Shown in pieces: positions 18,700-27,733 of a stretch of DNA of 64,000 bases; position 1 is the stretch's first letter; every line of letters begins with the position of its first letter. Source of the DNA: an uncultured Bacteroides sp. (lineage in GTDB: Bacteria > Bacteroidota > Bacteroidia > Bacteroidales > Bacteroidaceae); the NCBI RefSeq assembly GCF_937912035.1, contig NZ_CALDPF010000031.1:372001-436000 (forward strand), in the 5' to 3' direction. The notes beneath the pieces were generated by a model. The model was not told the origin of the DNA. It did no database searches and was given only the letters and a program-made list of their open reading frames with translations. The position numbers and the translations under genes are program-made.

Positions 18700-19806
18700 A
18701 TGGCACTTACATGTACTAACGTAACATTGAGACAAAGAGTTATCAGTAACGGCAGAATTTCTCTCTATTTGGACTATTATCCGGCTATTCGCAATCCGTA
18801 CACAATGAAAATGAGTCGCAGGGAATATCTTGGCATTTATATCTATGCCCGTCCTAAAAATGAGATTGAACGTGATTTCAACAATGAAATGCTGAGTAAG
18901 GCTGAAGCCATTCGTTGTATCAGAGTACAAGCAATCGTCAATGAAGAATTTGGATTTCTTGACAAGCACAAAATGAAAGCTGACTTCCTTGCCTATTTTC
19001 GTGAAAAAGCAAAACTGAAGTATCACAAATGGGACTGCGTATGCCAGCATTTTGAGAAGTTTGTAAACGGCTATTGTACTTTCGGTGATGTAACGGTAGA
19101 ACTTTGCCAAAAGTTTAGGCAGTATCTACTGAACTGTAAACAGATCCGTCATCCTAATATCAGCGTTTCGAGGAATTCGGCAGCTGGCTATTTTTCGACT
19201 TTCCGTGCATTACTGAAGATAGCTTATCAAGAGAAGATGCTACGTGAAAATCTGAATGACTTCATAGACAAGATTGAATGGAAAGAAGTCAAAAAGCAAT
19301 ATCTTACATTGGCAGAAGTCAAGAAACTGGCCGCTACACCATGCAAGATTCCTGTACTGAAACAAGCTTCATTATTCTCCTGTATGACCGGTCTTCGTAT
19401 CAGCGATATTTTACAGCTTACATGGGATAATATTGAAGTCGGTCCTGACAATGGCTATTACATCAGAATTTGTACAGAAAAGACAGAGACGGAAGCCACT
19501 CTCCCCATCAGTAACGAAGCATTGGAACTATGTGGTATTTCTGGTTCAGGCCGAGTATTTAAAGGACTGACCAGAGCTATGACGAATCAACCTCTCAAGC
19601 AATGGATTTCGGAAGCCGGAATCAAAAAACACATAACCTTCCACTGCTTCCGTCATTCGTACGCCGTCATACAAATCTCTTTAGGCACAGACATTTACAC
19701 AGTATCAAAAATGCTTACTCACAAAAATGTTTCGACCACACAGATTTATGCTGATTTGGTCAATTCGAAAAAACGAGAGACAGCGAATAAAATTTCGTTA
19801 AAATAA
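18700..19806 (+). CDS. int: Tyrosine site-specific integrase of the ICE
   Basis: The protein is 368 residues from the ATG at 18700, the start of MALTCTNVTLRQRV. A GTG 75 bp upstream is in frame but less likely. The N-terminal Arm-DNA-binding and SAM-like domains precede the catalytic domain. Catalytic residues are seen as R in MTGLRISDILQL, HCFRH (H-x-x-R), H in LTHKNVSTT and the nucleophile Y in TQIYADLV. It cuts and joins the element at att sites. The terminator hairpin at 19828-19870 follows. Confidence 0.95.
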   Translation: MALTCTNVTLRQRVISNGRISLYLDYYPAIRNPYTMKMSRREYLGIYIYARPKNEIERDFNNEMLSKAEAIRCIRVQAIVNEEFGFLDKHKMKADFLAYFREKAKLKYHKWDCVCQHFEKFVNGYCTFGDVTVELCQKFRQYLLNCKQIRHPNISVSRNSAAGYFSTFRALLKIAYQEKMLRENLNDFIDKIEWKEVKKQYLTLAEVKKLAATPCKIPVLKQASLFSCMTGLRISDILQLTWDNIEVGPDNGYYIRICTEKTETEATLPISNEALELCGISGSGRVFKGLTRAMTNQPLKQWISEAGIKKHITFHCFRHSYAVIQISLGTDIYTVSKMLTHKNVSTTQIYADLVNSKKRETANKISLK

Positions 19807-19827
19807 TATAACTCTTATCTTATCTAT

Positions 19828-19870
19828 AACAGGTTATATCTGATAAATCTATCGGATATGACCTGTTTTT
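19828..19870 (+). terminator. Intrinsic terminator after the integrase gene
   Basis: AACAGGTTATATCTGA pairs with TCGGATATGACCTGTT (two imperfect positions), followed by a T tract. Confidence 0.75.
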
Positions 19871-19873
19871 ATG

Positions 19874-19904
19874 TTTGCTTTATCTGACAGAATCGTTATC
19901 TTTG
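19874..19904 (+). promoter_or_regulatory. Bacteroidetes promoter for the glutaredoxin/hydrolase pair
   Basis: TTTG at 19874-19877 (-33) and TATCTTTG at 19897-19904 (-7) are separated by 19 nt, close to the Bacteroides consensus. The start codon lies 36 nt downstream. Confidence 0.7.
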
Positions 19905-19939
19905 AAGAAAATTGAGTCTTTAAATGCATAACTACAGCT

Positions 19940-20239
19940 ATGATAAAAATATATGGAATGGAAACTTGTCCGGATTGTACGTATGTAGAAGAGCAAGTAA
20001 AAGGTAATAACCAATATGAGGTCATCAATATTGGTCAACACGTAAGAGATTTGAAAGCATTCTTGAGATTACGGGATCATCATCCAGCCTTTAATGAAGC
20101 CAAAAGTGTTGGAGCCGTTGGAATTCCTTGCTTTGTATTGGAAGACGGTACGGTTACTTTGAATCCAGAAGATGCCGGATTACGTTCACGTCCTATCAAT
20201 GAAGGAGCAACATGTAATATTGACGGAAGCGGTTGTTGA
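19940..20239 (+). CDS. Glutaredoxin-related protein
   Basis: The 99-residue protein has a thioredoxin fold with active site CPDC in MIKIYGMETCPDCTYVEEQV. The cis-proline region is VGIPCFVLEDGT. The C-terminal tail adds further cysteines (TCNIDGSGC). It is likely a cytoplasmic thiol-disulfide exchange protein. It is carried by the ICE together with the downstream hydrolase gene, two bases away. Confidence 0.82.
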   Translation: MIKIYGMETCPDCTYVEEQVKGNNQYEVINIGQHVRDLKAFLRLRDHHPAFNEAKSVGAVGIPCFVLEDGTVTLNPEDAGLRSRPINEGATCNIDGSGC

Positions 20240-20241
20240 TT

Positions 20242-20832
20242 ATGGTACATAAAATTCTTTTCCTTCATGGTTTCTTTGCATCAGGTACATGTATCCCAGC
20301 TCTTGCCTTGAAAGAATATTTCAGCGGTAAGGCAACAGTCTTGAGTCCAGACTTACCCCTGCATCCACAGGAAGCTATCGACTTTATCCAAAGATTGTGC
20401 AACCAAGAACAACCTGATATATTGGTAGGAAACAGTAATGGCTCGTTTTTGGCACAGATAGTAGCATCTAAAAACAATATCCCTGCTTTACTCGGAAATC
20501 CTCATTTCGAAATGACACGCTTCCTGATGGAACGTATTGGTCCGCATGAATACAAATCACCACGAGCTAACGGGAATCAGCAGCTTGTCATTAACCAAAC
20601 ATTGATTGATGAATTCGCAGAACTTCAACAGCATCAATGGGACAATTGTCAGGTAGCTAACCAAGAAAATATATTGGGGATATTTGGTGAGAATGACCAT
20701 CTGGCACACTTTGAGCCTTTATTTTTAATGCATTATAAATATTCATACCACTTTCCTGGCGGTCATACTCCAACAGCTGAAGAAGTACAAAAATATTATG
20801 CCCCACTGGCGGAACGATTATTGGAATTATAG
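20242..20832 (+). CDS. YqiA/YcfP-type alpha/beta hydrolase
   Basis: The protein is 196 residues from the ATG at 20242; the TTG nine bases upstream is less likely. The alpha/beta hydrolase start KILFLHGFFASG carries the oxyanion region. The nucleophile elbow is GNSNGS. The acid is probably D in FGENDHLAHF and the histidine is in FPGGHTP. The YqiA family includes esterases with little-known substrates. It forms a two-gene unit with the glutaredoxin gene. Confidence 0.8.
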   Translation: MVHKILFLHGFFASGTCIPALALKEYFSGKATVLSPDLPLHPQEAIDFIQRLCNQEQPDILVGNSNGSFLAQIVASKNNIPALLGNPHFEMTRFLMERIGPHEYKSPRANGNQQLVINQTLIDEFAELQQHQWDNCQVANQENILGIFGENDHLAHFEPLFLMHYKYSYHFPGGHTPTAEEVQKYYAPLAERLLEL

Positions 20833-20833
20833 C

Positions 20834-20891
20834 ATAACTTATCATATAATATAGAAAGAATACCACTTTTGTTTATTATATGATAAGTTAT
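20834..20891. repeat. 18-bp perfect AT-rich inverted repeat after the hydrolase gene
   Basis: ATAACTTATCATATAATA (20834-20851) has its exact inverse at 20874-20891, with a 22-nt loop. It begins two bases after the hydrolase stop. It may be a terminator or a protein-binding site. The rest of the gap to 21088 shows only a TACCTTTG -7-like box at 21055-21062. Confidence 0.55.
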
Positions 20892-21088
20892 AAATTCATG
20901 TCTTATATTCAATCCCATAAATTAATCCGCCCCTATTCCATCTGAACACTTCTTACTTTCCAATAATAATCAAACTATTTATGACAATTAGTGACCTTTG
21001 ATGAAGTCTGATGTCACTCTTGTCATTTTCTGATAATACATAATCAGTAAACATTACCTTTGCTTACGAACAGTTAAACATATGGCTT

Positions 21089-21772
21089 ATGTATTTGAAG
21101 AAATTTGAATATTTTATTTTAGATTCTAGTGTAGCTGGAACATTACTTCTTATAGCACTTGCTATACGCATTGAAGCAGTCAATGCAGGCTTTGATCAAT
21201 TCAGCTCAAATATTATTTTTATATCGGTCTTTATAATATCTACAGGATTATATATATCAATGCAAATTGCATTATACGAGATAATTATATATTTATGTCA
21301 TCATAGCAAATCTTTGTCTATCCATGAACATCTTAATGAATCTGTGATTGCACCAGAACAAACATTTATGGAATATGAAAAACTCCGTTCGAATACTATT
21401 ACAGAACAGAAACGTACGAACGATAAAAAACTTGAGTTAGTACATACGTACATTCATCAAACGATGGCTGCTTATACAAGCCAAGAAAATCTTCAGCGTT
21501 TATGTATGTATATTTCGGACTTCTTTCAGGATAAAACTTCTACCAGTATTATTCCTATAAAAATAGATTCAAAATTGAAAGCTATAGATGTTATGCATTT
21601 GGGCTGGAACATAGGTAAAGCATTAGGTAAACGACGTTCATATACAGCAGAATTCATAAAAAAGGTATTTGCTGATACCATGAAAGAAAATGAAGTCAAC
21701 ACGATAATCAAAAAGATGTCTCACTCAGAAACAGAGTGCATAATTAAATTAAATCCACATATAATTCAATAA
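21089..21772 (+). CDS. Membrane protein of unknown function (ICE left-end module)
   Basis: The 227-residue protein has two N-terminal membrane helices (SSVAGTLLLIALAIRI; IIFISVFIISTGLYISMQIA). A soluble helical part of about 140 residues follows. I recognise no catalytic motif. It sits just upstream of an excisionase-like gene, a position where Bacteroides ICEs often carry such an unknown protein. A TACCTTTG promoter box lies 27 bp upstream. Confidence 0.65.
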   Translation: MYLKKFEYFILDSSVAGTLLLIALAIRIEAVNAGFDQFSSNIIFISVFIISTGLYISMQIALYEIIIYLCHHSKSLSIHEHLNESVIAPEQTFMEYEKLRSNTITEQKRTNDKKLELVHTYIHQTMAAYTSQENLQRLCMYISDFFQDKTSTSIIPIKIDSKLKAIDVMHLGWNIGKALGKRRSYTAEFIKKVFADTMKENEVNTIIKKMSHSETECIIKLNPHIIQ

Positions 21773-21799
21773 ATCAGACTTTATATTCATAAATACTAC

Positions 21800-22207
21800 A
21801 TGAACAAGTATCAATCCCCAAAAGCAAAAACAGATTGTATGACAAAAGAACCTATCACATTCGACAAACTTCCGCAGGCTGTAAGCTATTTAACAGAACA
21901 AGTAGAGAAAATTTATCAATTAGTTGAAACCTTACAAGCACTGAAACCGGATAATCAGCATCAACTAATTGACATAGATAAGGCTAGCATACTTATCCAA
22001 AAATCAAAACCGACAATCTATAGACTTGCTCGTACAGGTCTCATCCCAGCCTATAAACGTGGTAAGAAATTATATTTCTATGAGGACGAACTCTTTAAAT
22101 GGATAGAGGCTGGCAAAAAACAAAGCCAACCTCTATCATATCAGGAACAATCCGCACAAATACTTCGTGGGATGAAACGTAAACCTAAGAGTGGAATTAA
22201 TATCTAA
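21800..22207 (+). CDS. Excisionase-family helix-turn-helix protein
   Basis: The 135-residue protein has a coiled-coil-like N-terminal part (SYLTEQVEKIYQLVETLQAL). An excisionase/MerR-type HTH follows: LIDIDKASILIQKSKPTIYR and LIPAYKRGKKLYFYEDELF. Proteins of this type act as directionality factors or regulators in Bacteroides ICEs. Here it lies 27 bp after the membrane protein gene. The 282 bp that follow (22208-22489) show no gene or clear signal. Confidence 0.8.
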   Translation: MNKYQSPKAKTDCMTKEPITFDKLPQAVSYLTEQVEKIYQLVETLQALKPDNQHQLIDIDKASILIQKSKPTIYRLARTGLIPAYKRGKKLYFYEDELFKWIEAGKKQSQPLSYQEQSAQILRGMKRKPKSGINI

Positions 22208-22489
22208 ATTTTGTCCTTTTTAATATAGCAGGATATTATCGATTCAAATAGTATTTTTAAGTAAAGCTATAACACTATTCATCAGATGCTTATCTTTAAT
22301 ATGAACTGATATAAACTAAAATCTAGAACCTATTCTATTATTTATAATCATCAATGCTGTAATTTTACCCTTAGCATTATCCACTTAGCAACATGTAATT
22401 TTTCAAAATAATGCGCTACATGGTTTATTAATTCTATGAAATGAAATTTATCTTCTATACCTATTACTAGTATGAAATTTAAAAGTTAA

Positions 22490-23215
22490 TCAAATTAATC
22501 TCTCATATCTATTTCCATATATCATGATTTCTTGTTTGAAAAGATAAAGATTCTTTATAATAGTTTCCTTATGCCTATTTTTATATGGAGAAAGAATCAT
22601 CTTTTGAATTTCTTTAATTGTAAGCACTTTTATTAAAGAAACCATTTCTTCAACAGTATAGTTGTTCTGAATAGAAATATAAATACTTATTTTTAGGACT
22701 TTAGATATAATTCCTTTATATATAGCAATAGCTTTTAACGGAATATTTTTCCCAACAATAAAATCAGTTGGAATATCACCAAACCCAATAAAAGTTATTA
22801 CACCTTTATTAATCGCATTTCGGGCAAGACTTTTTGTATCATTTCTATTTGAAAGACAAGAAATACTAAAAAAAATTCTTCCTTCGAATCTAGAAATATT
22901 ATTTGAGTGAATAAAATATTCATTACGATAATATTCAGAATTCTCATGTATAGCGTCTTGAGAAATAAAATCTTGTGATTGTTTATTACAAGAACCAAAT
23001 AAGCAATCACTTCTTCCATGTCCCATGAACAAAATAAGTTTAGCATTACTCTCTATTGCTTTTCTTATGCAAGCCTCATGATCCTCATTTGAGTACCTTA
23101 TTTTATAGCAATGCCACTGTTCTTTAAGCATTCTACAAAGATATGTGTTTATTCTATTTAAGAACTTAGTAGACTCTTGTTTATCAGTAGGATATATACA
23201 AAAAATTTTCACCAT
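22490..23215 (-). CDS. Caspase/CHAT-like (clan CD) cysteine protease, putative effector
   Basis: This 241-residue protein has the His-Cys dyad layout of clan CD peptidases. A beta strand leads to His66 in LILFMGHGRSD. A second strand leads to Cys120 in RIFFSISCLSN. Then comes ARNAINKGVITFIGFGDIP, as in CHAT and caspase-like folds where a strand and GA-V-FIG follow the cysteine. The rest is helical and lacks recognisable repeats. It is the last gene of the five-gene minus-strand operon, 11 bp after the receiver-like gene. By analogy with other caspase-like bacterial effectors it may cause abortive death when activated. The family call is from fold-level motifs, not a close match. Confidence 0.6.
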   Translation of the reverse strand: MVKIFCIYPTDKQESTKFLNRINTYLCRMLKEQWHCYKIRYSNEDHEACIRKAIESNAKLILFMGHGRSDCLFGSCNKQSQDFISQDAIHENSEYYRNEYFIHSNNISRFEGRIFFSISCLSNRNDTKSLARNAINKGVITFIGFGDIPTDFIVGKNIPLKAIAIYKGIISKVLKISIYISIQNNYTVEEMVSLIKVLTIKEIQKMILSPYKNRHKETIIKNLYLFKQEIMIYGNRYERLI

Positions 23216-23226
23216 ATAATTAATTT

Positions 23227-23913
23227 CTAATTTAAATCATTAATAGATGACAAATAAGATATAATCTGTTCTATTAAATCTTTCTTAAACTCTATGCTAT
23301 CAAGTGTATTTGATTGAAGACATAAGGCGATTTCCTCAAATTTTTTTCCTCTATATTTAGGAAACAAATAATTAAATGTATCTTCTTTTCGCAAGAAAAA
23401 CCACTTAACTAATTCATCTTCAAAGTTAAACTCCTTTTCTTTTTTAATATGTTTAATAAGTTCTTGTTCATAATCATTATCACGTTTCCGAAAATCTATA
23501 TTACAGTTAATCAGCGATTTAAGATTTTCTTTTTGTTTTTCAAAATCACCAGTGTTTATAATATCTTCAATAACATTTTCAATTTGTGCAGAATATAGAA
23601 TTACCTGTTTTTTATAATTAGGGTTTATTGATTTTATTATTTTAACAATCTGGAATCCATCTATAATACCTGCAATCAGATTATAATCACAAACAATAGA
23701 ATCAAGTTGATTGAAATACGGTAAAGCAAGTAAATCATCCTTAAAAGACTCAATATCAAATAAAATCTCCCCATTTTCTCTCCTTTGATAATTAATAGGG
23801 TTAAATTCTTTATATACTAATTCAACCCCATCATTTCTTAAAGTAGCTTTTATATTTTGCAGGACTGCACTTTGAGATTGTTCATCTATTAATATTAAAT
23901 ATTTTGAAATCAT
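23227..23913 (-). CDS. Receiver-domain-like protein partnered with a histidine-kinase-like ATPase
   Basis: The 228-residue protein has a response-regulator-like N-terminal half. Acidic residues lie after the first strand (YLILIDEQ, Asp10/Glu11). A candidate phospho-acceptor is Asp76 in SIVCDYNLIAGIIDGFQIV. A Ser108 switch position is in VILYSAQIE. The C-terminal half is helical with no DNA-binding domain that I recognise. It overlaps the upstream kinase-like gene by 4 bp, so the two are translationally coupled. A role as phosphorelay adaptor to the protease is inference. Confidence 0.6.
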   Translation of the reverse strand: MISKYLILIDEQSQSAVLQNIKATLRNDGVELVYKEFNPINYQRRENGEILFDIESFKDDLLALPYFNQLDSIVCDYNLIAGIIDGFQIVKIIKSINPNYKKQVILYSAQIENVIEDIINTGDFEKQKENLKSLINCNIDFRKRDNDYEQELIKHIKKEKEFNFEDELVKWFFLRKEDTFNYLFPKYRGKKFEEIALCLQSNTLDSIEFKKDLIEQIISYLSSINDLN

Positions 23914-26522
23914 CTAAAAATAATTTTAAAGTTCATACCATTACCTACTTCAGATTTATCTATCATTATTTGAGCATTCATTTTTGAGAGAGACTCTGAA
24001 ACTAGATATAACCCAAAACCAGTACCATTTTTTTTGGCAGTTTCTCTAAATTTAAAAATATCATTAGGGTTAGTTTTATATTTAGAAGATAATCCTTCCC
24101 CATCATCATATACATTTAAAATCAAAGAGTTACCATCCAATTTAGTCTTAAACCATATATTCTTAGCACCCCATTTTTCTGAATTATCTACAAAATTATC
24201 TATCATTAACGCTAAGTCAAGTTTACTTCCAATTATATAAAATATGCGAACATCATTAATTGAATGGACTTTTATTTTATACTTACTATTTTTAGAATAT
24301 CCTGATATAAAATCCGGAAGATTAATCTTTTGTGCATCGGCTTTATCTAAATCACTTTCAAGAATTAAGTCTGTGGCTTTTAATGATTTATTTGCAAAAT
24401 GTAAAATCTCATATAAAGACACTATAATTGACTCCTTTAATGAATCACCTAGCATTTCTTCAGATAATTTATTGATAATAAGTGAAATATTTTCTTTTAT
24501 TTTTAGATTGTTATTTTTTACATGATGAATTAAGGCATCTGTCTCTGGAGTTGATTGTTTTTTATAAAATTCAACCTTCAACTTTTCCAATCGGATTTCT
24601 TTCTCTTTTTCTTTCGTTATTTCTTCTTTCTCCTTTTCTGCATTAATACGTTTCTTCACTTCATCTGCAGCTTTCTTTTCTGCTTGAAGTTTTTCTGCTT
24701 GAAGTTTTTCCAACTCTTGTAGATGCTTTTCATTTGTTTCTTTTTCATGTTCTAACTGAAGTTTTAAATCTTCTATAATTTGTGTTTGTTTGGCTATTGT
24801 ATCTTTATAATACTGAAGTTCTGCAATAGCCTTAGCTGTCGCTTCATTAGTAGAATATTTTGAAAAATCAGCTATTTGTTTCTCTAAATCTTTATTTTCA
24901 ATAGCTTTTCTTTGTAAAATTCGATTTAATGAATCTACATCTATTTTCTTTTTTTCAAAATCAGAAATTAGTTGTTCAAATTCACGCTCAGCATTCGCTT
25001 TCTCTTCCTCAATTTTATCAAGAATTAAATTCTCATTAATATACAATTCAATAACATCTCCAGCTTTAGCACCAATAATAGAATGAATACTAGAATAAAT
25101 ACGTCTTCGTTTTATAACCTCATCTTCACGAAAAATTAATTCATTCTCTTTTAACTGTCCTGAAATAATTTTTCTTTCAATTTCTCTTATCTTATCTTTA
25201 TCTTCTTCTGGAATACTATCCCAATTTAAACCATCAACAACATACTTTTCTAACCTCTTGAAAGATTTATAAAAATAACCATCCTTATTAGTTAATTTCG
25301 AAAAACTTTCATTTCTAACTAGCCCTTCTCTACTTGATATTATTTGAAACGAATTCTCTGAGTCTAGAATCTCTATTCGTCCGACAATATCTCTTGAACT
25401 AAGAAATCTAGCATAACCTTGTGCCCTTCTTTGTTCCAAATTTAGCCAATCATCGCCTTCTTCACCATATGGAGGAATACGAAAACCATTTAAAAACAAA
25501 TATATTGATCCATATTCTACAGGTCTAACACCTGTTTGTTTTGTAAAAAAAGCCTTAGAGTATGGATTTAAATAGTATAAATAGCACTTGGCATTTTTAA
25601 TTTCCGGATAAAATTCATTTTTTTCTTTGATCCAAAAAATAATTTTACCTTTATCCTTTAGTGTTGATAAAATAATTTTACCATTTTCAATTATTTCACT
25701 CTCAATACTTGTTGTTTTAAAATCCAGTCTTTCAAAAATAGTATTGTCTATTTTTCCAATAAATTTTTGAAATTCGTCTTTATTATTATTTTCTGTTACA
25801 AATTCTGGAGCATTTAAATAGATGCCAAAATCGTTTTTTTCAAATGCCTGATTAGGATTAATCAGCTTTTCAAGATACTTCTTTAAATTTACAAGTTTTT
25901 CAGTATTCCAATCTACAATAATCCCTCTATCATTCTTAATTTCATAAACCCATTTGCTACGTAATTTTATTATTTCTAAAATGACTCCTTGGGTAAACGG
26001 TTTAATTTTTCTTTTAACTAAATCTTCTGTATCTAATTCTTTATAATCCAGAACAACACTTTGTATTTCTCGATTCTCATCTTCAACTTCAAACGCCTTC
26101 CAATCAATTTTCAGCTGTATGTAAGAATTTTCACTATATTTTTTAGCATATAGATTCAAAAATTCCCCCAATCTATCGCAGGAAAAACGACCAACACCTT
26201 TTGCACCTGCCATCATTCGATTATGCTGACGAGCATTTTGTTTTTTTTCAGAATAGGCAATATTTAGCCACTTATTCTTTATATCGTCCAAATTCATTCC
26301 CAAACCATCATCTTTGATAATTAGGCGCGAAGTTTTTTCAGAGTATGAATCAATGAACTTATCATCATTTTCTTTCAAATTAAAAAATGAAATATCTACA
26401 CGCTTAGCATCAGCATCAAATGAATTTTTTACCAATTCAAGAATAGCAATATTATCATCATTAATAAGATCTTTACCAATAATACTTTTGAGTTGTATAT
26501 TTGTTTTAAAATGTAAATCCAT
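23910..26522 (-). CDS. Large protein with two GHKL ATPase modules (MORC/Hsp90-like N-terminus, histidine-kinase-like C-terminus)
   Basis: The N-terminal module (residues 1-200) has all GHKL motifs: AILELVKNSFDADA (N box, Asn33), KDDGLGMNLDD (G1) and GAKGVGRFS (G2), in the style of MutL/MORC/Hsp90. Residues of about 480-640 form a long coiled coil. A DHp-like helix LIHHVKNNNLKI (His666/667) follows. A second GHKL domain then has DNFVDNSEKWGA (775), DDGEG (806) and GTGFGLYLV (833), as in histidine kinases. It follows the methyltransferase gene by 2 bp. It probably senses a nucleic acid or protein trigger and signals to the receiver-like partner. That function is inferred; MORC-type ATPases next to methylases are known from restriction-modification-like loci. 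Confidence 0.7.
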   Translation of the reverse strand: MDLHFKTNIQLKSIIGKDLINDDNIAILELVKNSFDADAKRVDISFFNLKENDDKFIDSYSEKTSRLIIKDDGLGMNLDDIKNKWLNIAYSEKKQNARQHNRMMAGAKGVGRFSCDRLGEFLNLYAKKYSENSYIQLKIDWKAFEVEDENREIQSVVLDYKELDTEDLVKRKIKPFTQGVILEIIKLRSKWVYEIKNDRGIIVDWNTEKLVNLKKYLEKLINPNQAFEKNDFGIYLNAPEFVTENNNKDEFQKFIGKIDNTIFERLDFKTTSIESEIIENGKIILSTLKDKGKIIFWIKEKNEFYPEIKNAKCYLYYLNPYSKAFFTKQTGVRPVEYGSIYLFLNGFRIPPYGEEGDDWLNLEQRRAQGYARFLSSRDIVGRIEILDSENSFQIISSREGLVRNESFSKLTNKDGYFYKSFKRLEKYVVDGLNWDSIPEEDKDKIREIERKIISGQLKENELIFREDEVIKRRRIYSSIHSIIGAKAGDVIELYINENLILDKIEEEKANAEREFEQLISDFEKKKIDVDSLNRILQRKAIENKDLEKQIADFSKYSTNEATAKAIAELQYYKDTIAKQTQIIEDLKLQLEHEKETNEKHLQELEKLQAEKLQAEKKAADEVKKRINAEKEKEEITKEKEKEIRLEKLKVEFYKKQSTPETDALIHHVKNNNLKIKENISLIINKLSEEMLGDSLKESIIVSLYEILHFANKSLKATDLILESDLDKADAQKINLPDFISGYSKNSKYKIKVHSINDVRIFYIIGSKLDLALMIDNFVDNSEKWGAKNIWFKTKLDGNSLILNVYDDGEGLSSKYKTNPNDIFKFRETAKKNGTGFGLYLVSESLSKMNAQIMIDKSEVGNGMNFKIIFR

Positions 26523-26524
26523 AT

Positions 26525-27733
26525 CTATATCAATTCTTTTAAAATAATTCCGACTTGTTCTCCAAATAATGGTGGAATAGCATTACCTATTTGCGTATAT
26601 CGAGGAGCTTCTTGCGTTCGTCTTTTTCCACCAGTTGTATATTTTCCTTGAAAAATATACCAATCAGGAAAGGATTGTATTCTTGCATATTCTCTTACTG
26701 TCAAAATTCTAGGTTCTGAATAATGGATATAATCGTCTGGAAGAGTTGTTATAGTTGGACTTTTTTTATGTTCATCTAACGGTATGACCGTATGCTTTTT
26801 TATATTAAACCGTTCTCTTGTATGCGAATCTATATCTTTATTCTTTTTGCATGTATTTAAAATTATTTGAAATTTATTTGATATATCTGGGCGATGTTTA
26901 GGAAAACGGTGGCTATCAGGGATACATTGATTTACTCCAACTCTCATTAATTGCTGATATGAACTTTTTATTGGAGAATACACCCCTGATTTAAATGACT
27001 TTGTATCAGGGGAATCTACTTCTCCATTTTCTCTTAATAAATCTGAAATAGCATCTCCTAACGTAGTTTCAATAGTTATATTTTTTTCAGCTAAAAAAGA
27101 ATAGCGATTATTTTTTAGTAGACTGAAAAATTGTGAAACGATCCCTTTTGATACATTTGGTATATCTTTTCTTATTCCAACCAATATAAATCGTGTTCTT
27201 TTCTGAGGAACACCATATTCCCCAAAATTAACAAGTTCACCTTTTACAAAATATCCAGCTCTATTTAATGCACGCTCAACATAAGAAGAATACTTTTTAC
27301 CATCGTCCTTATTTTTTTTAAACTCTAATGTAAATCCTTTTACATTCTCAAAGAAGATGATTTTAGGTTGTATTATTTTAATAAATCTAATATAAGATTT
27401 TATCAACATATTACGTTGATCATTTTCCTTTCTTCTTCCAGCCATAGAAAAACCTTGACATGGCGGTCCACCAACAACAAGATCTACTTTTCGTTGTAAG
27501 GTTAATAATTGCTCTTTATAATCTTTCAAGACCACATTTATGTCATGAGAAGTTTTTGGGAGCCAATCAGGCCACAAAAAGTGATTCATTTTTTTTATCA
27601 GATTATATTCAAGAGTTTTGAAAGCATCTGTATTCTTTTCAACAGCAAACAGGCCCTGCCATCCAGCATTGTGAAGTCCCAAGGATAATCCACCGCAACC
27701 TGCAAAAATATCAATATATATAGGATTCTTCAT
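26525..27733 (-). CDS. dcm: DNA (cytosine-5-)-methyltransferase
   Basis: The 402-residue protein has the canonical C5-methyltransferase motifs: IDIFAGCGGLSLGL (I), GGPPCQGFSMAGRR (IV, catalytic Cys92), FFENVKGF (VI), QKRTRFILVG (VIII), REYARIQSFPDWY (IX region) and QIGNAIPPLFG (X). A target-recognition region lies between VIII and IX. It would methylate cytosine in an unknown short site. Its ATG overlaps the stop of the controller-like HTH gene by one base. No restriction endonuclease gene is recognisable in the operon. Confidence 0.93.
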   Translation of the reverse strand: MKNPIYIDIFAGCGGLSLGLHNAGWQGLFAVEKNTDAFKTLEYNLIKKMNHFLWPDWLPKTSHDINVVLKDYKEQLLTLQRKVDLVVGGPPCQGFSMAGRRKENDQRNMLIKSYIRFIKIIQPKIIFFENVKGFTLEFKKNKDDGKKYSSYVERALNRAGYFVKGELVNFGEYGVPQKRTRFILVGIRKDIPNVSKGIVSQFFSLLKNNRYSFLAEKNITIETTLGDAISDLLRENGEVDSPDTKSFKSGVYSPIKSSYQQLMRVGVNQCIPDSHRFPKHRPDISNKFQIILNTCKKNKDIDSHTRERFNIKKHTVIPLDEHKKSPTITTLPDDYIHYSEPRILTVREYARIQSFPDWYIFQGKYTTGGKRRTQEAPRYTQIGNAIPPLFGEQVGIILKELI

